Shown here: positions 11,524 to 25,100 of the stretch, in pieces
How the letters are laid out: every line of letters starts with the position of its first letter
Position numbering within the stretch: the first letter of the stretch is position 1
DNA from: Nymphaea colorata
Taxonomy: Eukaryota > Streptophyta > Magnoliopsida > Nymphaeales > Nymphaeaceae
Assembly (NCBI RefSeq): GCF_008831285.2
Contig: NC_045142.1
Span: 24,303,300-24,367,299, forward strand
Reading direction: 5' to 3'
DNA: 64,000 nt
Program-made: the position numbers and the translations under genes
The notes under the pieces: model-generated
The model's input: the letters and a program-made list of their open reading frames with translations, nothing else
Told to the model about the DNA's origin: nothing
The model's database searches: none

Positions 11524-14169
11524 ATGGCGGTAAATGGTAAGGGGTCTGAGAGGGTGACGGTGAGATTCGGGGAGAGAGAGAGAGGGTTCAAAAAGGGACG
11601 TGGCGTCGTAGGGATGGAGAGGGCCGAGGGGATGGAGAACCCGTCGACGATGGCTGCACGGCCGATGGTCGTGCCGGAAAATTTTCTGATGGGGCTTCCG
11701 TTCGCCGCGGATATCGACTTCTTGGAGGGACGGGAGAGGACGACGGGCTTCATGGAGCTGCTCGGGGTTTCAGACTTCTCAGCTTCCTTCATCGGTTCAG
11801 GGTTGCAGCAGGACTTCAAGGGTGGAATCTCTTCGCCGTCGCCGGCGATCAATTCTAGTGAGGGGGTCGAACTTACGGACGCGTCGTCCACCGTGCCGCC
11901 GACGCCGAACTCGTCGGCCTCGTCTTCGTCGGCGGAGGCCAACGACGATGAGAGCAATTCACGAGAGGGGAAGGATCGGCTGGCGGCGAATGCGCAGCAG
12001 GAGAAGGAGAAGAGATCGTGAGCGCTCTCTCTCAGCTTTTTAGTGATTTCCGTTTCTTCCGATTTTCGGAAAAAAAAAATTCGCTATTTGTTGGGAAAAT
12101 TTTGATCGGATTCTTATCCTTTCCCACCGATGAAATTCCTGTTATTCTTCCTGTTTTTTTTTGTTGATCTGTTGATATGTGTAATTTTTTGGTTTTTGCA
12201 CTTGCTCGAAGTGTCCTTTTTTCTCTCTCTTGCGGTCTCATTATCTTCCGTCAATCTAGATAAGAATGTCATTCTGATGAGTTATTTGTGGCTCTTAGCG
12301 TGATTTTTCTCAAGCATATTGTGGAATTGCCGTTTTTTTAGTCGTATAAGTTTGTCGTGGATGTTTTCTTTTTGTCTCGTTTCCCATTGACTTCGTTTTT
12401 CTATTGACTTTGGCGGTAAACCCTAGCTTCTTTAATGGGGGGGCGTTTGGTAAGGGGCGTCTTCTATCTCTTTCCTTTTGTTTTGATTCAGTTGAACTTG
12501 CCACAGTCCGCTCTCGAGATCCTTTTTCTCTGTACGGAGGTCCAGTGATTTTCATTTCCTGTTCAACTGAGCTTCCTGTAATCGTTGCAGAGATCGGAAG
12601 CCGAAGAAGAAGGGAACCAAGCGTGAGAGAGAGCCTCGTTTCGCCTTCATGACGAGAAGCGACGTCGACCACCTCGAGGACGGTTACCGATGGCGGAAAT
12701 ACGGACAGAAGGCCGTAAAGAACAGCCCCTTCCCTCGGTACATCTCGATTCGCCTTCTCTCTCTCTCTCTCTCTTCCTCTCTCTCTCTTCTTTCGCTCGC
12801 AACGGACGTTCGTCGGTTATCTGGATGAGGAATAGATTCCTCTTTCAACTGGGACGGAGATAAATTAGGGTATCGTTCCTCTTAACCGTTGAGGAACTGT
12901 AAGAAATTGATGAACATCAATCCATGAATCCATCCAAGTAATTCGAGACGTCAAGAAGAAGCTATCTCTTTACATATCCGAAGATTAATCTTCCTTAATT
13001 GCGAGATTCTAAGTTCCTTGAAAGGGCAATGACTCCCTCACAACAATCTTGAACTTAGTGAAGATTCACCATAATAAAGCTATGAAAAATCCCCTCCCTT
13101 GTTAAAACATCTTAGAAAATCTGTTGCATTTTTTTTCAGAAGATATCTACTACGTAATTGGCTGACGAGATCGCGTTGTTTAGAACATTCAAACTGAGGC
13201 GACACATGTTTGATTCCTGGGTCTTCCTTTTCTATCACTGCCCAAACCCAAGAGAAAGAAAAAATATTAATTTAAAATTTAGACAATATCTCTAATAATA
13301 TAATATCTTCGATGTCTATATATTAGAAATTAGACGCTACACATTTTTTCAGGATAAAAACAAATCTCAAGTTCCTTGACGACGAGAAATGCCTAGTTGG
13401 TCTGTTTGACTTGTCGTATTTATTGTACTTGTGATCATCTTTTGAAATTAAAACCTTTTTTTTATAATAAGCTCCGCAAATCCAGTGGCATTTCAAACGT
13501 TCTAATGATATTTTTGCGGCGTTCCATAATCAGCCGCCTTATATGCTGGTTGTCTTTGATGATGCTTTTTGTTGGGGCTTCGTTTATGTATAAAGTTCTA
13601 TCATGATGTTGAGCCGGCCGGTGAATAAAATCTTCGATTTCTTGTCCAGTATTGACTTTTACCATGTTGATTTTATAAGAACCTACATGTGATATTAATT
13701 CCCAAAAGTCTCTTATGGTTTCTCCAGAAAACCCAAAATCCTGGAATATCTCGATGTTAAATATGAGATTTTCTTGAAAGCATGATTTGTGATTATGTGG
13801 ACGTTGGGTGTTGCTTGGAACAGAAGTTACTACCGGTGCACGAGCGTGAAATGTGGCGTGAAGAAGCGCGTGGAGCGCTCCTGCGACGACCCATCAATCG
13901 TGATCACCACGTACGAAGGCCAGCACACTCACCACAGCCCGGTTGCGGCAGGCCGGCACTCCGCCACTCCCGCGGTGCCGACGCAGTTGCTAACCCACCC
14001 GCCCACCCCTCATCTGTTGCAGCAGCAGCAACAACAACAACAGCAGCAGAGACCTCAATATGCCTTAGGCTCGCACGCGCTCCGCACGTCAGTAGCCGCT
14101 GCCGCCCCGCTGCAGCAGCGAGACTACGGCCTCCTCCACGACATTTTGACTCCGCGCATGCGTGAATAG
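11524..14169 (+). CDS. WRKY transcription factor, group IIc (WRKY57-like)
   Basis: Exons 11524-12017, 12591-12737 and 13824-14169 join in frame to 328 aa. Seen: a basic stretch (about 168-178), WRKYGQK at 199-205, then a C-X4-C-X23-H-X-H zinc finger (C219, C224, H248, H250). The second intron splits the R codon after PFP, the position typical of group IIc WRKY genes. Known: the domain binds W-box DNA (TTGAC core) in the nucleus. The Ser/Glu-rich segment before the domain, the [16 protein letters not shown]-like finger (here SCDDPSIV) and the LLHD motif near the C-terminus suggest the WRKY57 branch, but I am unsure of the ortholog. The C-terminus carries ten Gln (about 280-289) from mixed CAG/CAA codons. 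Exon 1 is GC-rich compared with its surroundings. Long CT tracts lie in intron 2. Target genes cannot be inferred. Confidence 0.93.
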
Positions 14170-14430
14170 CTGTGTGGGCTCCTCCCTTGCGGTCGCCCCT
14201 TTCCACTTGCTTGAATCTCCGGTACGTACGAATACTTACGTATGTATGTTTATACATGGGCATGCATGCTCGTTGCACGCATGCATGTATTGATAATCAT
14301 CACTTTGTTCCTTCTTTTTTCCTCCCCTTTTGTTCTTTTTTTTGTAAAACCCCTTGTTTCACAGCGGGCCTCTTTATTAACTGATTCAAATCTTACTATT
14401 TGTATCCGATCTTTCTGTAGCTGCATAGAA

Positions 14431-14478
<48 letters not shown>

Positions 14479-16083
14479 GTGCGTGTGTATGAGCTTTTTG
14501 GGTTCCGTTGGAGAACTTATCTGCTTACTGTAGTCATTGACTATGTGCTGTAAGCCTGTAAGCACGGCTGAGAACTTGTGATGCAATAAGCAATTGAGGT
14601 GTAGTGGCTCAAAATGTGGGGAGGTGTCCGTTCGTAGAGGAAGGCAGGCATGGACTACAAAACTAGTTGGAAATTGGATTCCTTGATCTGCATCTGGGTT
14701 GAATTGAGTGTTCCTAAAAGTTTCTCAAAGTTTTTTGTTTCAGTTCCAATGACAGAGGTTAGCTTGATCTTGCTGGTCCCAAGGCGAGCTTAATTAGATC
14801 AATGTTTGGAGAAATTTCTCCTCCTTTAGTTCTGCCATCGTCCTAATCACGTCGGTCACTGGCACTGCTAATTGCTCTGCACGTTTGACCAATACCTGAT
14901 GCGAACTGTGACAAGTGTTTTGACAGTTTAAGAAGGTTGCTAGATGATGCACAATCAACTGGTTCATTCTTTTTGGAGTAGCTGGTAAATGTCAAAAATC
15001 TTATTTCTCATTTCTGTGAAATGAAAATGTTCCGGTTTTGGTACTGTTTTGGATTCCCACTTCATTGGGTTCCTAATGAAATTGTTCCGCGCATTATGCA
15101 TGTGTTATTTCAACTAGCAAAGAACCTCAGTCAGCTTCTTGAAGAAAACAAGTTTAATTGGGGAAATGAGATATGATTTTTGAAGAGGTCAAATTATAGC
15201 TGTATATGTTCTACTTTGGTGATGACCCAGTCTTATGGTTTACATATGTGCATGATTTGGTAAAAAACACTAATTTTGTAGTCGAATCATCTTACCGGTC
15301 ATAGTGAAGGGCTCAACCAGTGTAGGTTCGAATTTTTGTTCACTTAGTTAACATGTATCTCCAAAAACGGGATTATTGAGAAAAACTGTATGGAAGCCAA
15401 TTTCTTCTCGATTTTCTTGGATTCTTTTTCTATTCCCCTTTCTCTTTAAGAGAACTAATGAATGTGTGCCTGTTGTGGCCATGGTGTGGTGGCGATTGCC
15501 AATGCTTATTATCTACTTCGCGAGGGATAGCACTGGTCAAAAGGCTATTTACATAGCAAACGTGATGCTCTTTTCTTTCGGCGGTAGGCTGCTGTCGTCC
15601 AACTTGAAACCTAATTTGCAGGGGACAAATTCTGAAGATCACCATCTGAAGTGCTTTTTTTCTTTTTTGAGATAGAACACTTTAGTGTACACAACGCATG
15701 CAGTATTTGGTCTGTTACTTCTACCATGTCGGCCAAACTTTCTTTCTTAGGCTTGTTCTCTCTGTTTGTCATGGTGCATGTTTAAAAAGTGTTTTAATCA
15801 ATGTGTTTATAAACATTAGTTTAGGACAAATTATGCTTACTCCAAGTCATTTTGTAAGCAAAATGATATTTATGAAAATTTTAATGTTATACAGACGTTC
15901 ATTTTTTTATTATTAAAAAGACATTATTTAACTAAGAAAATGACTGACCTAATATATGTTTCTCACCAAATCACTTTTAAGTTCATATCTATGAGGTTAG
16001 ATTGTAAAAAGAAAAAAGCTGGATAATTAATTTTAATGGATCTGGTTTTTTGTCTTTTACCTAAGTCGTCTAGTTTTAAGCAA

Positions 16084-16120
<37 letters not shown>

Positions 16121-16147
<27 letters not shown>

Positions 16148-16228
16148 ATTAGCATAAGGAAAGATCGTCTTAGTTTTTGAGTTGTTACCTCAAGAAGGTT
16201 AGCAACAAGAGAACTGGTCCAATTTTCC

Positions 16229-16264
<36 letters not shown>

Positions 16265-16345
16265 AGCATAAGGAAAGATCGTCTTAGTTTTTGAGTTGTT
16301 ACCTCAAGAAGGTTAGCAACAAGAGAACTGGTCCAATTTTCCTTT
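16121..16345. repeat. direct duplication of an 84-bp unit joined by (GA)n
   Basis: The segment 16148-16231 (starting ATTAGCATAAGGAAAGATCG) is repeated almost perfectly at 16262-16345, period 114 bp. Each copy is preceded by a (GA)n run (about 16121-16147 and 16231-16261), and the first run is itself preceded by (TA)n. Looks like a recent duplication by slippage or unequal exchange between GA tracts. Confidence 0.85.
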
Positions 16346-17471
16346 TCCTCTTCCTAAATATGTTCACTGTTTACCTGAATTCTATATTGTATTTATCTCA
16401 AACTTTTTGGCTTTTCAATGTTCCTTGGCTTGACATTTGTTCCCAATTGATAAGGAGTTAGTTCATGGTTGGAATATCTTTCCATGGCCGGATGAGTTTT
16501 GGAAGTGGAGAAGGAATTTCTTTGATTTCCTCCTTGCTTTTGCTTTATGAAATTCTTCCAGTTCAAACTTGGTGCATCATCAACCTTACCTGTTAAAGTT
16601 TCCATTTGATTATGATGCTTACAGTTCATGGGTATCCTAGATGATTCAAACAAAACAAGACCTTTTGCGAACCCATTCACTCATAAAACAACGCATTTCT
16701 CATAATATTCTAAACTGTTACAATCAACTCTCCTTGCTGGGCTGCAAAGACACTGTTGCAAGTTCATGGTGGGGTTCCATGAGTTTTGCTTGGAGACTTT
16801 GCCAACTAATTAAGGAGAATTGAAAAGTGGGATACTGAGCTGGTTATCTCCTTTCTAACTTAAATGGACGAAGCTTTTCTTGGTAGGAATTCTGTCATTT
16901 TATTGACAAGGATTTTCTTTTTCTTTTTTTAGCAGATGTTCCATATATTGCTTCAAAGTTCTTTGTTTTTATGTTGATAGTTAGAATCTGAGTTATATGC
17001 AGAAAATCAGCTAATGAACAAATTAACGGCCATAAGTTTTCTTTAAGCATGCTTTCTCTTAAATAATGTAAAATCAGAACTACGTGCATATGAAGAGGAC
17101 CATTTGCTGAAAAAGATGCACTAACATTGATTTTTTTTTTAATTTTTTTTTTCTTGGGAAGAGCTTTTAGCGGAAATAGGAAAGACGGGTAGCGGTGTAA
17201 ACGGTCGGGGTTTGGTTATTTTAAAGAAAAAATAAATACCAGTCAGATTCGTTCAATTTTTGCGCAGAGAACAAACAAAATCCATAAGTTTATACATCTT
17301 CCAAAACTGGTAAAAGACGCCTTTCGGTGGTGGCGTTTATCTTGCTTTGTTCTTTTTAGCAAGAACTAGCATAAGGTGCAGACCAGACGTCGAGACCTGC
17401 TCACTAACCATACTCATGTGGTCTGCATAAATGATTTGTAACAATCAATGTTTGATTTGCTATTCTCCCTC

Positions 17472-17520
<49 letters not shown>

Positions 17521-17993
17521 ATAGTGCAATTTAATCATAAGGATTGTCAACTTCATGGCGAAGGTCAATTAAGAAAAAAAATAAAGAGAAAAAGGTGTAA
17601 AATAATGACAGAGTTCATTACTTTTTTGCCGTTGTTTTTATTTGAACCATTTATAACCATATATCAGACAACCCACATGATTGAATAGGGTGACTTTTGA
17701 TTGCTAAAGTCACTATTTAATTTTCATATGTATGTCATTGGCAAGTCTACAAACCTAAGATACAAAGTCTCTCTTTTTTTTTTTATTGAATGCGGTCATG
17801 TTGGAACAAAAGAATCATTTATCACAAGAAGGGTGAGTCCCAAAAGTATGATTGGAAGCTCTTACATGGTGGAATTGTGATTCTGTGAAGAACTAGGCAC
17901 GATCAAGATAGACGTTTGAAAAGCAAGATCAGTTTATGCCAATCCATTTTGGATCCTGTAAGTCAAGTGTTTTCCCATTTGAGGATCAGCAAG

Positions 17994-17996
<3 letters not shown>

Positions 17997-18089
<93 letters not shown>
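17997..18089. repeat. composite microsatellite (TA)n(GA)n
   Basis: About 50 bp of pure TA followed directly by about 40 bp of pure GA. The open frames reading Tyr-Ile and Arg-Glu repeats across it are artefacts. A similar, shorter array is at 18354-18403. Confidence 0.95.
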
Positions 18090-18092
<3 letters not shown>

Positions 18093-18345
18093 GGTCCAAA
18101 CTCCAAAGAGGGTAGAAGACAATGATAATTAATTGAAGGAAGTTGCAGTACAGCTGCTCCTCCATTGTCTTAGTGGCTAAGAAAGGAACAGCTGAAAAAG
18201 GCACAAACAGGGGAAGCACAATTCATTTTCGAAAAGAGACAATTGGTTCATTATCGCCAATCACATCCGCAAGGTCTTCGTCTCTACGAAACTGATCCAA
18301 CTTTCCCTTTGGTACCATGCAGAATCATGCAATTGTTACGTATTC

Positions 18346-18411
<66 letters not shown>

Positions 18412-20348
18412 AAGAAAGCATATGCTTGACGACTACCAAACGTCCATGAGAGACAAAACTGAGTAGCTGGTGCCTCTTGGATCACTGGTCCACACGCTTT
18501 TCGTTTGCTTAAAACATTGAACTTTTTCTTTCCTTCCTATCTGTTACAAGTTTTTTTTTTCTTCTGACAACCAAGCCTTCCAAGTGTAATATTTACTTGA
18601 AGAAGGTGGACCAGAAAGCCCCCTCCTATATAGATAAGAAGGGAAATAAAAAAAAGTAACGTGTAATAGAATGCCTACAATGTCCATTTTTTTCATAAAT
18701 CTTCAAAATAGTGAATACACCACACACTCTTGCTGAGCTAAAAAATTTTTTGGAGAGACACTGATTCACAGGTTTTCATACTTGAATGGACACTTGCATA
18801 TATAACAAAATAAATATTAAACGATGGTGCGGGCAACTGCCTACACCAGCCTATAGGTGGCTCCGCCACTACTGGACATACTCTATACTATACTAAAGAA
18901 GAAGACCTAGAGTAGCAATATTCGAGTAGGGTTATGTGACACTTGTTTAAGTGTTCCACTAATTAATCCCAATTTTGGGACCTAATGCCAAACATCGTCT
19001 CTGAGAGCCCTTTGGAGCAGGTGTGTTCATACTATTAGACTATAACTACGAAGTCGCCCTCAAAATTTATTTATTTGTTAGGATTTTTTCACTTGTAAAC
19101 CGAATTTGGTAAAAAGTGTGGGATACATGTGGAGAAATTCAAATTGGTGAAGCCATTTTTTGAAGTATACGGTAGAAGCTGGTTCTTATTTCATATGAGA
19201 ATTTGTTCTCCTTCTATACCATGGATAACCAAAAGCTAGCTTGCTCCGAGAGGCCTGCAATTTCCATAATTTCCAAAACGGGCTTCATGTTTTTTTTAAC
19301 TTTGTTGGTGACATCCGCTTCTGCCCGTAATTGTTAATGGTATTATTCTACTTAGTCACAAGTTGAACGGAACTAGGTGGAGAACCTTCAAACATAGTAA
19401 ATGAAACAAAAACTTACTTATAAATCAAACGCTGTAAATAAATCAAACTACACGAACGTACCATGTATAATTTTCGACAATTAGAATGAGAAGAAAGCTT
19501 GAAACAAAAGGAAAAGTGGAGAAAGAAACCAGGGGTGAAACTACGAATTTTTTTATTAAGGGGACGAACTCTAGTTCTCAAATTTTGACAGGGCTGAAAT
19601 ATAATTTTTCAAACCTTTTATATAGACTAAATAATTGTTTTAAAATTACATGTAGATTTTTTTCTTTTTTGAAAAATTTGAGGGAGGCCATGGCCACTGT
19701 AGGCCCTCTGGGCTCCAACGTTCTTATAAAATATAAGAGAGCTTTAACTTACACAACCTTTCTTCCCCTTTTTTAGCATAAGGAGTGAGTAAAAATGTCA
19801 CTAAAACAAGTAACTAGCCGTTTACCAGCAACTGACTCGAACTGGTTGCATTTCACTAAAACTTTACTGATGTATATAGATAGATGTTAAATACTTAAAA
19901 TGTATGAATTAAAGAAAACTGGTAGGAAGGGAATGTTTAAATTAGATTTAAGAGTCAAAAAAGCTAACACTGTTAATCTTTAAAATTTTCCTGATCTTAT
20001 ACGTTTAAAGCCTCCATAATCATCTTTATAATTAGATCTGTGGAAAACAACATCCACATTTCTAGAAAATGAAGAAGCACATGAGAGGCAAAATAAAAAG
20101 TAAGACGGCATGGAATCAGCAAAGGAAGTTTCAAACTCATGAACGTAACTTTAAAGTTATGTACGAAAAGATAGGTTCCACCTTCAAATGTTTCTTTTGA
20201 TTTCCTTACCTAGCAAGTATTCTACTTTGACATCAATTTATATTGAGGTTTACGCATTTATATCTTCTGCAACCTTTAATTTTCATCCCCTCGTTTCCAG
20301 CAGCAGTAGCAGAAAAAGAAGAAGAAGAAGAAGAAGAAGGTGTCAAAG

Positions 20349-21089
20349 ATGAAGAGAAGAGACAACTACTCAAAGCAACAGCCTCACTACCACCACACAC
20401 GCCAATTCCCGTCCTCCTCCAACAACCCCAACATGGCTACCCAATACAACACCAACACCAATTACTATAACCCTTCTTCTTCTTCTTCTTCACTCACTGC
20501 CACATACTGGATCACAGTTGGTGGCAGGTCCATCTACACCACTGTAACCAGCGATCCCCTCGTCGTCGACCGGTGGGTCGGGGATGTCACGGCGAGGACT
20601 TACCGGAAAGGCCTTGTTGTGGGCCTCGACTGCGAGTGGAGGCCTAGCTTCACCAAGGGCCGCACCAACAAGGTTGGACTCATCCAGCTCTGTGTCGGCT
20701 CTAAGTGCCTCACAGTCCAGCTTCTCTACACCACCAATCGCCATTGTGGCCTCCTCAGCTTTCTTTTGGATCCTACCATCAATTTTGTCGGCGTTGGGAT
20801 CGACGGCGATGCCCGGAAGCTGGTCTATGATCACGGCATCAGAGTCGGCGGCCGCCGGTATGACTTGGCTGAATTGGCAGCCAGTAGGCTGCACAGAAAG
20901 GAGCTCAGGAAGCAGGGGCTGAAGGGACTCGCCCGGGAGATTCTCGGGATTGATATGCTCAAGCCGAAGACGATCACCTTGAGCAACTGGTCGGCGATGT
21001 ACCTCAGTGATGAGCAGATTGAGTATGCTTGCATCGACGCGTACGTCTCCTTCTCGATCGGGATGAAGCTGTTGGGAAGATGGAGATGA
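20349..21089 (+). CDS. DEDDy 3'-5' exonuclease domain protein (Werner-exonuclease-like)
   Basis: Single exon, 246 aa from the ATG at 20349 (a frame extension upstream would need a non-ATG start). Residues 1-50 are low-complexity (His, Asn, Ser, Tyr). The exonuclease fold follows: Exo I with D94 and E96 in LDCEW, Exo II with D154 in GIDGDARKL, and Exo III with Y226 and D230 in YACIDAY, the complete DEDDy catalytic set. Known: this ribonuclease-H-like family removes 3'-terminal nucleotides with two metal ions; Arabidopsis WEX and many small intronless plant paralogues belong here. There is no helicase part, as in other plant members. Exact substrate and location are not predictable from sequence. 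A run of GAA repeats sits just upstream at about 20316-20338 in the leader. The coding part is more GC-rich than its flanks. Confidence 0.93.
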   Translation: MKRRDNYSKQQPHYHHTRQFPSSSNNPNMATQYNTNTNYYNPSSSSSSLTATYWITVGGRSIYTTVTSDPLVVDRWVGDVTARTYRKGLVVGLDCEWRPSFTKGRTNKVGLIQLCVGSKCLTVQLLYTTNRHCGLLSFLLDPTINFVGVGIDGDARKLVYDHGIRVGGRRYDLAELAASRLHRKELRKQGLKGLAREILGIDMLKPKTITLSNWSAMYLSDEQIEYACIDAYVSFSIGMKLLGRWR

Positions 21090-22139
21090 AGATGATGATC
21101 CACTTAGAAGATGGTGAAGGAGAAAGCTTCAGTGGGCTGCAGTGGAAGACTATGGAGATGGGTAGGAGTATAAACCATTCAGAAGATTAATCATGCTTCA
21201 ATCTTGCCTTCATGAAATTCGGCTTAGTTGGGTTCTATGTAATCAGATTCTGATTCGGACTCTGTTTTCTAAAATTAAATTCAGATCTGATTAGTGTGAG
21301 ACCTACCAGTTATATGTAATTGGGTCCGATCTTTAGTGGATTCCAAATTTAATCCCCTGTAGATGGGAATCTTGATTTGCTCTGGGAGATATTAAGGACT
21401 CCTAGTTGGATGTATAATGACTATATCAAATCTAAATATGATCCATTTCTGAACAAATACTTAGGATCTCTATGCTGAATGAGGGAGCTCTCCAACTAGG
21501 GAGTCAGATCCAAAAGAGAGGCTTAAGTTGGAACCGGATCTAATACAATAAAGAATGGCAAAAGCGGGTCTGCACCTAGGTCCATTTAGCAGCTACCAGA
21601 TTGTATCAAATTTCACATGAGAAAAGGCACTCCACTTGTGCTTTCGAAATCCACTAAGGTAAAGCTTTTTGAGGTTTTTATATTGAAAATTTACAAAAGG
21701 ACGCTCAAGTTTATGAAGGAAATAACAAAAAGAAGCTTGAGCTTTGGGTTAGATGAAAGAAATACTTAAACGTGGTTTTGTTGTTCATGTAAAAGATCTT
21801 TTTATATTCAAAAACTTATAAAAAAATTAGTTTAAACTTGATACGAAAATTTCCCAAGCCATGCTCAGCCTAGTATATGAACAATTAAAGGGGAGGCCCT
21901 ACAAGTTATTCCCGAATATTAAATGAACCGCTTTTTTATAACCAAATCTGAATTTTATCGAATTCGATGCGGTTTGGTATCAACTTATAACCCGACCCGT
22001 TCGCATCGAAACAATGCTCTATGATCTATGACCCCAGAAGAAAGGGCTCCTGCCGGCGTACTGGAAGAGTGAGCCAGGGAGCCTTCGATAACAGAAAGGG
22101 CGTCGGGAGTAATGGTCGGTGAATCCTGAAGGAGGAGTC
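21090..22139. other. intergenic, exonuclease 3' UTR to mS41 promoter
   Basis: No gene is supported. The left part is presumably 3' UTR of the exonuclease. The last 120 bases before 22140 are GC-richer and probably hold the 5' leader of the next gene. Confidence 0.5.
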
Positions 22140-25100
22140 ATGGCGACGGCTTCTTCTATCCTAAATCGCCTTATCCCTTGCAGAGGAGGAGCACTTTCAT
22201 CATATTTCATCAGTGGATTCTCGAGATGTTTCTCCACTTCCAATCAATACGTAGGTATGTGGCATTCCCCTTTTCTCCAGTTTTGAATCTCTATAAAAAA
22301 CTTGTTTGCCTTTGTTGGTTGTGTTCCTTGTAATTTTTTAATGGTTATTGGCGATATTGGTGTTCAATATTTTGCGGGGAGTGCGATTGATTTACTGGCC
22401 TTTTCGCTTAAATCATTTTTAAGACGTATTGCGCATTTTGGTGTCTGGTTTTCCGGTGGGTGTTTGACTTGAGTGGTTTTTTGGCCTAAACGATTGTTAA
22501 GCAATGTTTGGTATGATAGCGTTTGGTTTTCTTGTTGGCATTGTTAATTTGAGTGTTTTTGCCTTAACTGTTATTAAGGTGTGGTGGAGATGATAGTGCT
22601 TGATATTTTGATTGGTGTTGTCGGTTTGAGTGGATTTTCCGGTCGTGTATATTTCAGTGAAGGTTGGGATTCCGGAGTTCTTGAATGGTGTGGGGAAAGG
22701 GGTGGAGACTCACATACCCAAGATCGAGGCAGAAATTGGGGACTTCCAGAAGCTTCTAGTGACTAGGACCCTGAAGCTGAAGAAGCTTGGTATCCCTTGC
22801 AAACATGTACGTGAAAATTCCTTCTTATTTTCTCTTCTTTAAGATGCAGTCTAATTATATGATTTACTCTTTAGCCTTTTCATCCCCTTGTTTCGATTCT
22901 GTGGTATTCCTGTCTCTGTTGGGACAGTAGCTGATACACCTAGTAGGTTTAAGAAAAAGTGCATAGAACACTCAATTGATCCACGATTACCTCAATATGT
23001 TTGCGGACACAAGGTGGAGATAATTGATCATCTTGTTCATATTCGGTGAAGCAACTTTATACAACGTTATGGCAAACCTAACATCAGTAACTAGAAAAAC
23101 CGTCAATCAATAGTTATCGTACCTCTGAAGCCTCTTGTTGAGTAGCTTGGTCTTCTTTTCTTTTGAACTTGGATAAGTTAATTTTGCTGTATTAGTAGTT
23201 CTGCTCTTCCTTTTAACTCCTCTCACTCGTGAAGTGGCTCCTGTTAGCGAAGCTAAATTGTTTCATTGTTGGTTGTTAGTGGAAATTGATCAAGCATTTG
23301 AATGTCTGTTTTCTTTCTGTGAGTCTTTTGTTATTATATGTCTTGCCTGCAAGGTTAATGTGGTAGGAATTTTTGCCTCCTTTAATGCCTGATGCACTTG
23401 TTACAATGTGCTACATATTCATCAAACACTGATGTGGAATGTTTGGGCCAGAGCCTTTTCTTCTTTTTTTGGGTAATAAGCTTTACGATGATCTTATGCT
23501 AGCTATTCCTCTTCTAACTGGTTCATGCTTCTTATGCTTCTAGAAGCTTGAACTCAGAATGACATAAAGTTGAGTGAATGTGCCAACTCAAAACTAACAC
23601 AATTGACAATCTTTGATTCCTCTTAGATTAGAGTATTATGTAGGTATTACCATCATGGTATTGTTGATGACTTAGGTACCTTGTCAAATGTCTGTCTTCT
23701 TATTTATGGCTGATGATTTTTGTGGCCTAGCTTTGCAGGGTCAAGGTTTTCTTTTTTATTTAACTTGTATGTCCTCTTATCTTTAAAGAAACTATTTTTC
23801 TTAATAGTTGCCTTATTTTTTATAGAACAAGATTTTTATGTGGAAGGTTTGCTCAATGAGAGACCATTATCTCCAAGGGGCTACTATGTTAATGCAAAAT
23901 TTGTTCCAGGCATGAACACAAATTTTCTGCACACAGTGACATATAAAGTCACCCAACTGCTAAACCTGCCTAGTTAACCACAAATCTTGAAGACATAAAA
24001 TAGAAAAAAAAAGCAGCTAGTTGAGTACCTCATATCATTCTAATGGGACGAAATTAGCTTACTGGCCAGGTTTGGTAAGCCTTCTCCTTCGTTATCTAAC
24101 GTCTAGTAGACCATCTCTTTTGTGTATAGTTCCTGTCGTTTTTCTTAGGGAGCAGGATGTTTGTTGTCCTTCTGATAGCAAGATGCATCCCTTTGCTCTT
24201 TTACATCCAAATTTCTTATTGATAATGGTGGTTGACACGATCTGTGCCACTCCCATCAATTTCATCAAGTTTGTGAGTAAGAAGACTTTTATCCCCATGA
24301 TTCAACTCCATTTCATTCTCCAAGCCCTTTGCCTTTTGTTTTCACTCTCTAACTTTTCTTCAAGTTAAATGGTTGACATTTTACATTTTTTGGCAATTCT
24401 TTGGATTTCTTGGAGCTAATGAGTCCTTTCTAATGAGTAATTTCTAAAAAGGAGGTTTTAGGCCTATGAAAGAAGGGGGTTTTAATTGAGATGTTCTTCA
24501 GTGCATCTTCTACTTACAATTACTTGCACTAGGCACCCAACCTTATTCTTATCATATGCGGAAATCTAAGTTGAGCCTTGTGGAGCACAGTTTTTTGAAG
24601 AAAGGGGAATGTTTTCTTGAAACTTGCTGAGAAGGTTTAAGATAGAGCCTCTTAGCTCATAATTTTCACTTGTCTTATATTGCAGATGTGGATTTAGTTT
24701 AATGAAATTTAACCTCTTGAAAGTTGAATGAAGCCAAAATGTTTCAGTTACTACAGTCTACAGCAGTCTTAAAGGTCAAATTGAAAGAGGGAAAAAAAAA
24801 ACTTAAAAAGTTGGAATGTTTAAGTGATGACCTGTTTGTTTGCTGGACAGAACACCGGTTCCAAGAATGGTGTTCTGTTCCAGGGGTTCCTTGGTCAGAG
24901 GTGGAATGCCAGGAATTGTGTTCTTGTTGTCTGCTATTTGATAGAGCATACACCTGCAGAAATTTTGGCATTAAAGGAACTCAGGGTTCCCATATTCAAA
25001 TGAAGCCATACTTTCTACTAAGTGTGGACCTTGTCTGCGTGAACCATGAACTGAACCATACATTGTATACTTATGCCATTCAATTAGTCATCACAAATTG

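Larger units (their letters stand above)
14170..20348. other. gene-free intergenic region, microsatellite-rich
   Basis: Starts with the WRKY 3' UTR. Contains a (CT)n array at 14433-14473, composite (TA)n(GA)n arrays at about 16085-16147, 17451-17520, 17997-18089 and 18354-18403, and a decayed repeat around 19530-19730 beginning GGGGTGAAACTACGAATTTT. A possible B-box-like word (AGGTTCGAATTTTTG, near 15325) hints at a SINE remnant. Open frames of 95-99 codons at 15376-15675 and 16393-16680 (minus) have no recognisable domain. No gene is supported. Confidence 0.5.

Noticed and set aside
11490-11957. 155-codon minus-strand frame opposite WRKY exon 1
   Set aside because: Mirror frame of a GC-rich coding exon; the plus strand joins to a clear WRKY domain.
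16393-16680. 95-codon minus-strand open frame
   Set aside because: Polar sequence without a recognised domain; could be a decayed element but nothing supports a gene.
20490-20894. 134-codon minus-strand frame in the exonuclease gene
   Set aside because: Shadow of the conserved DEDDy exonuclease reading frame on the plus strand.
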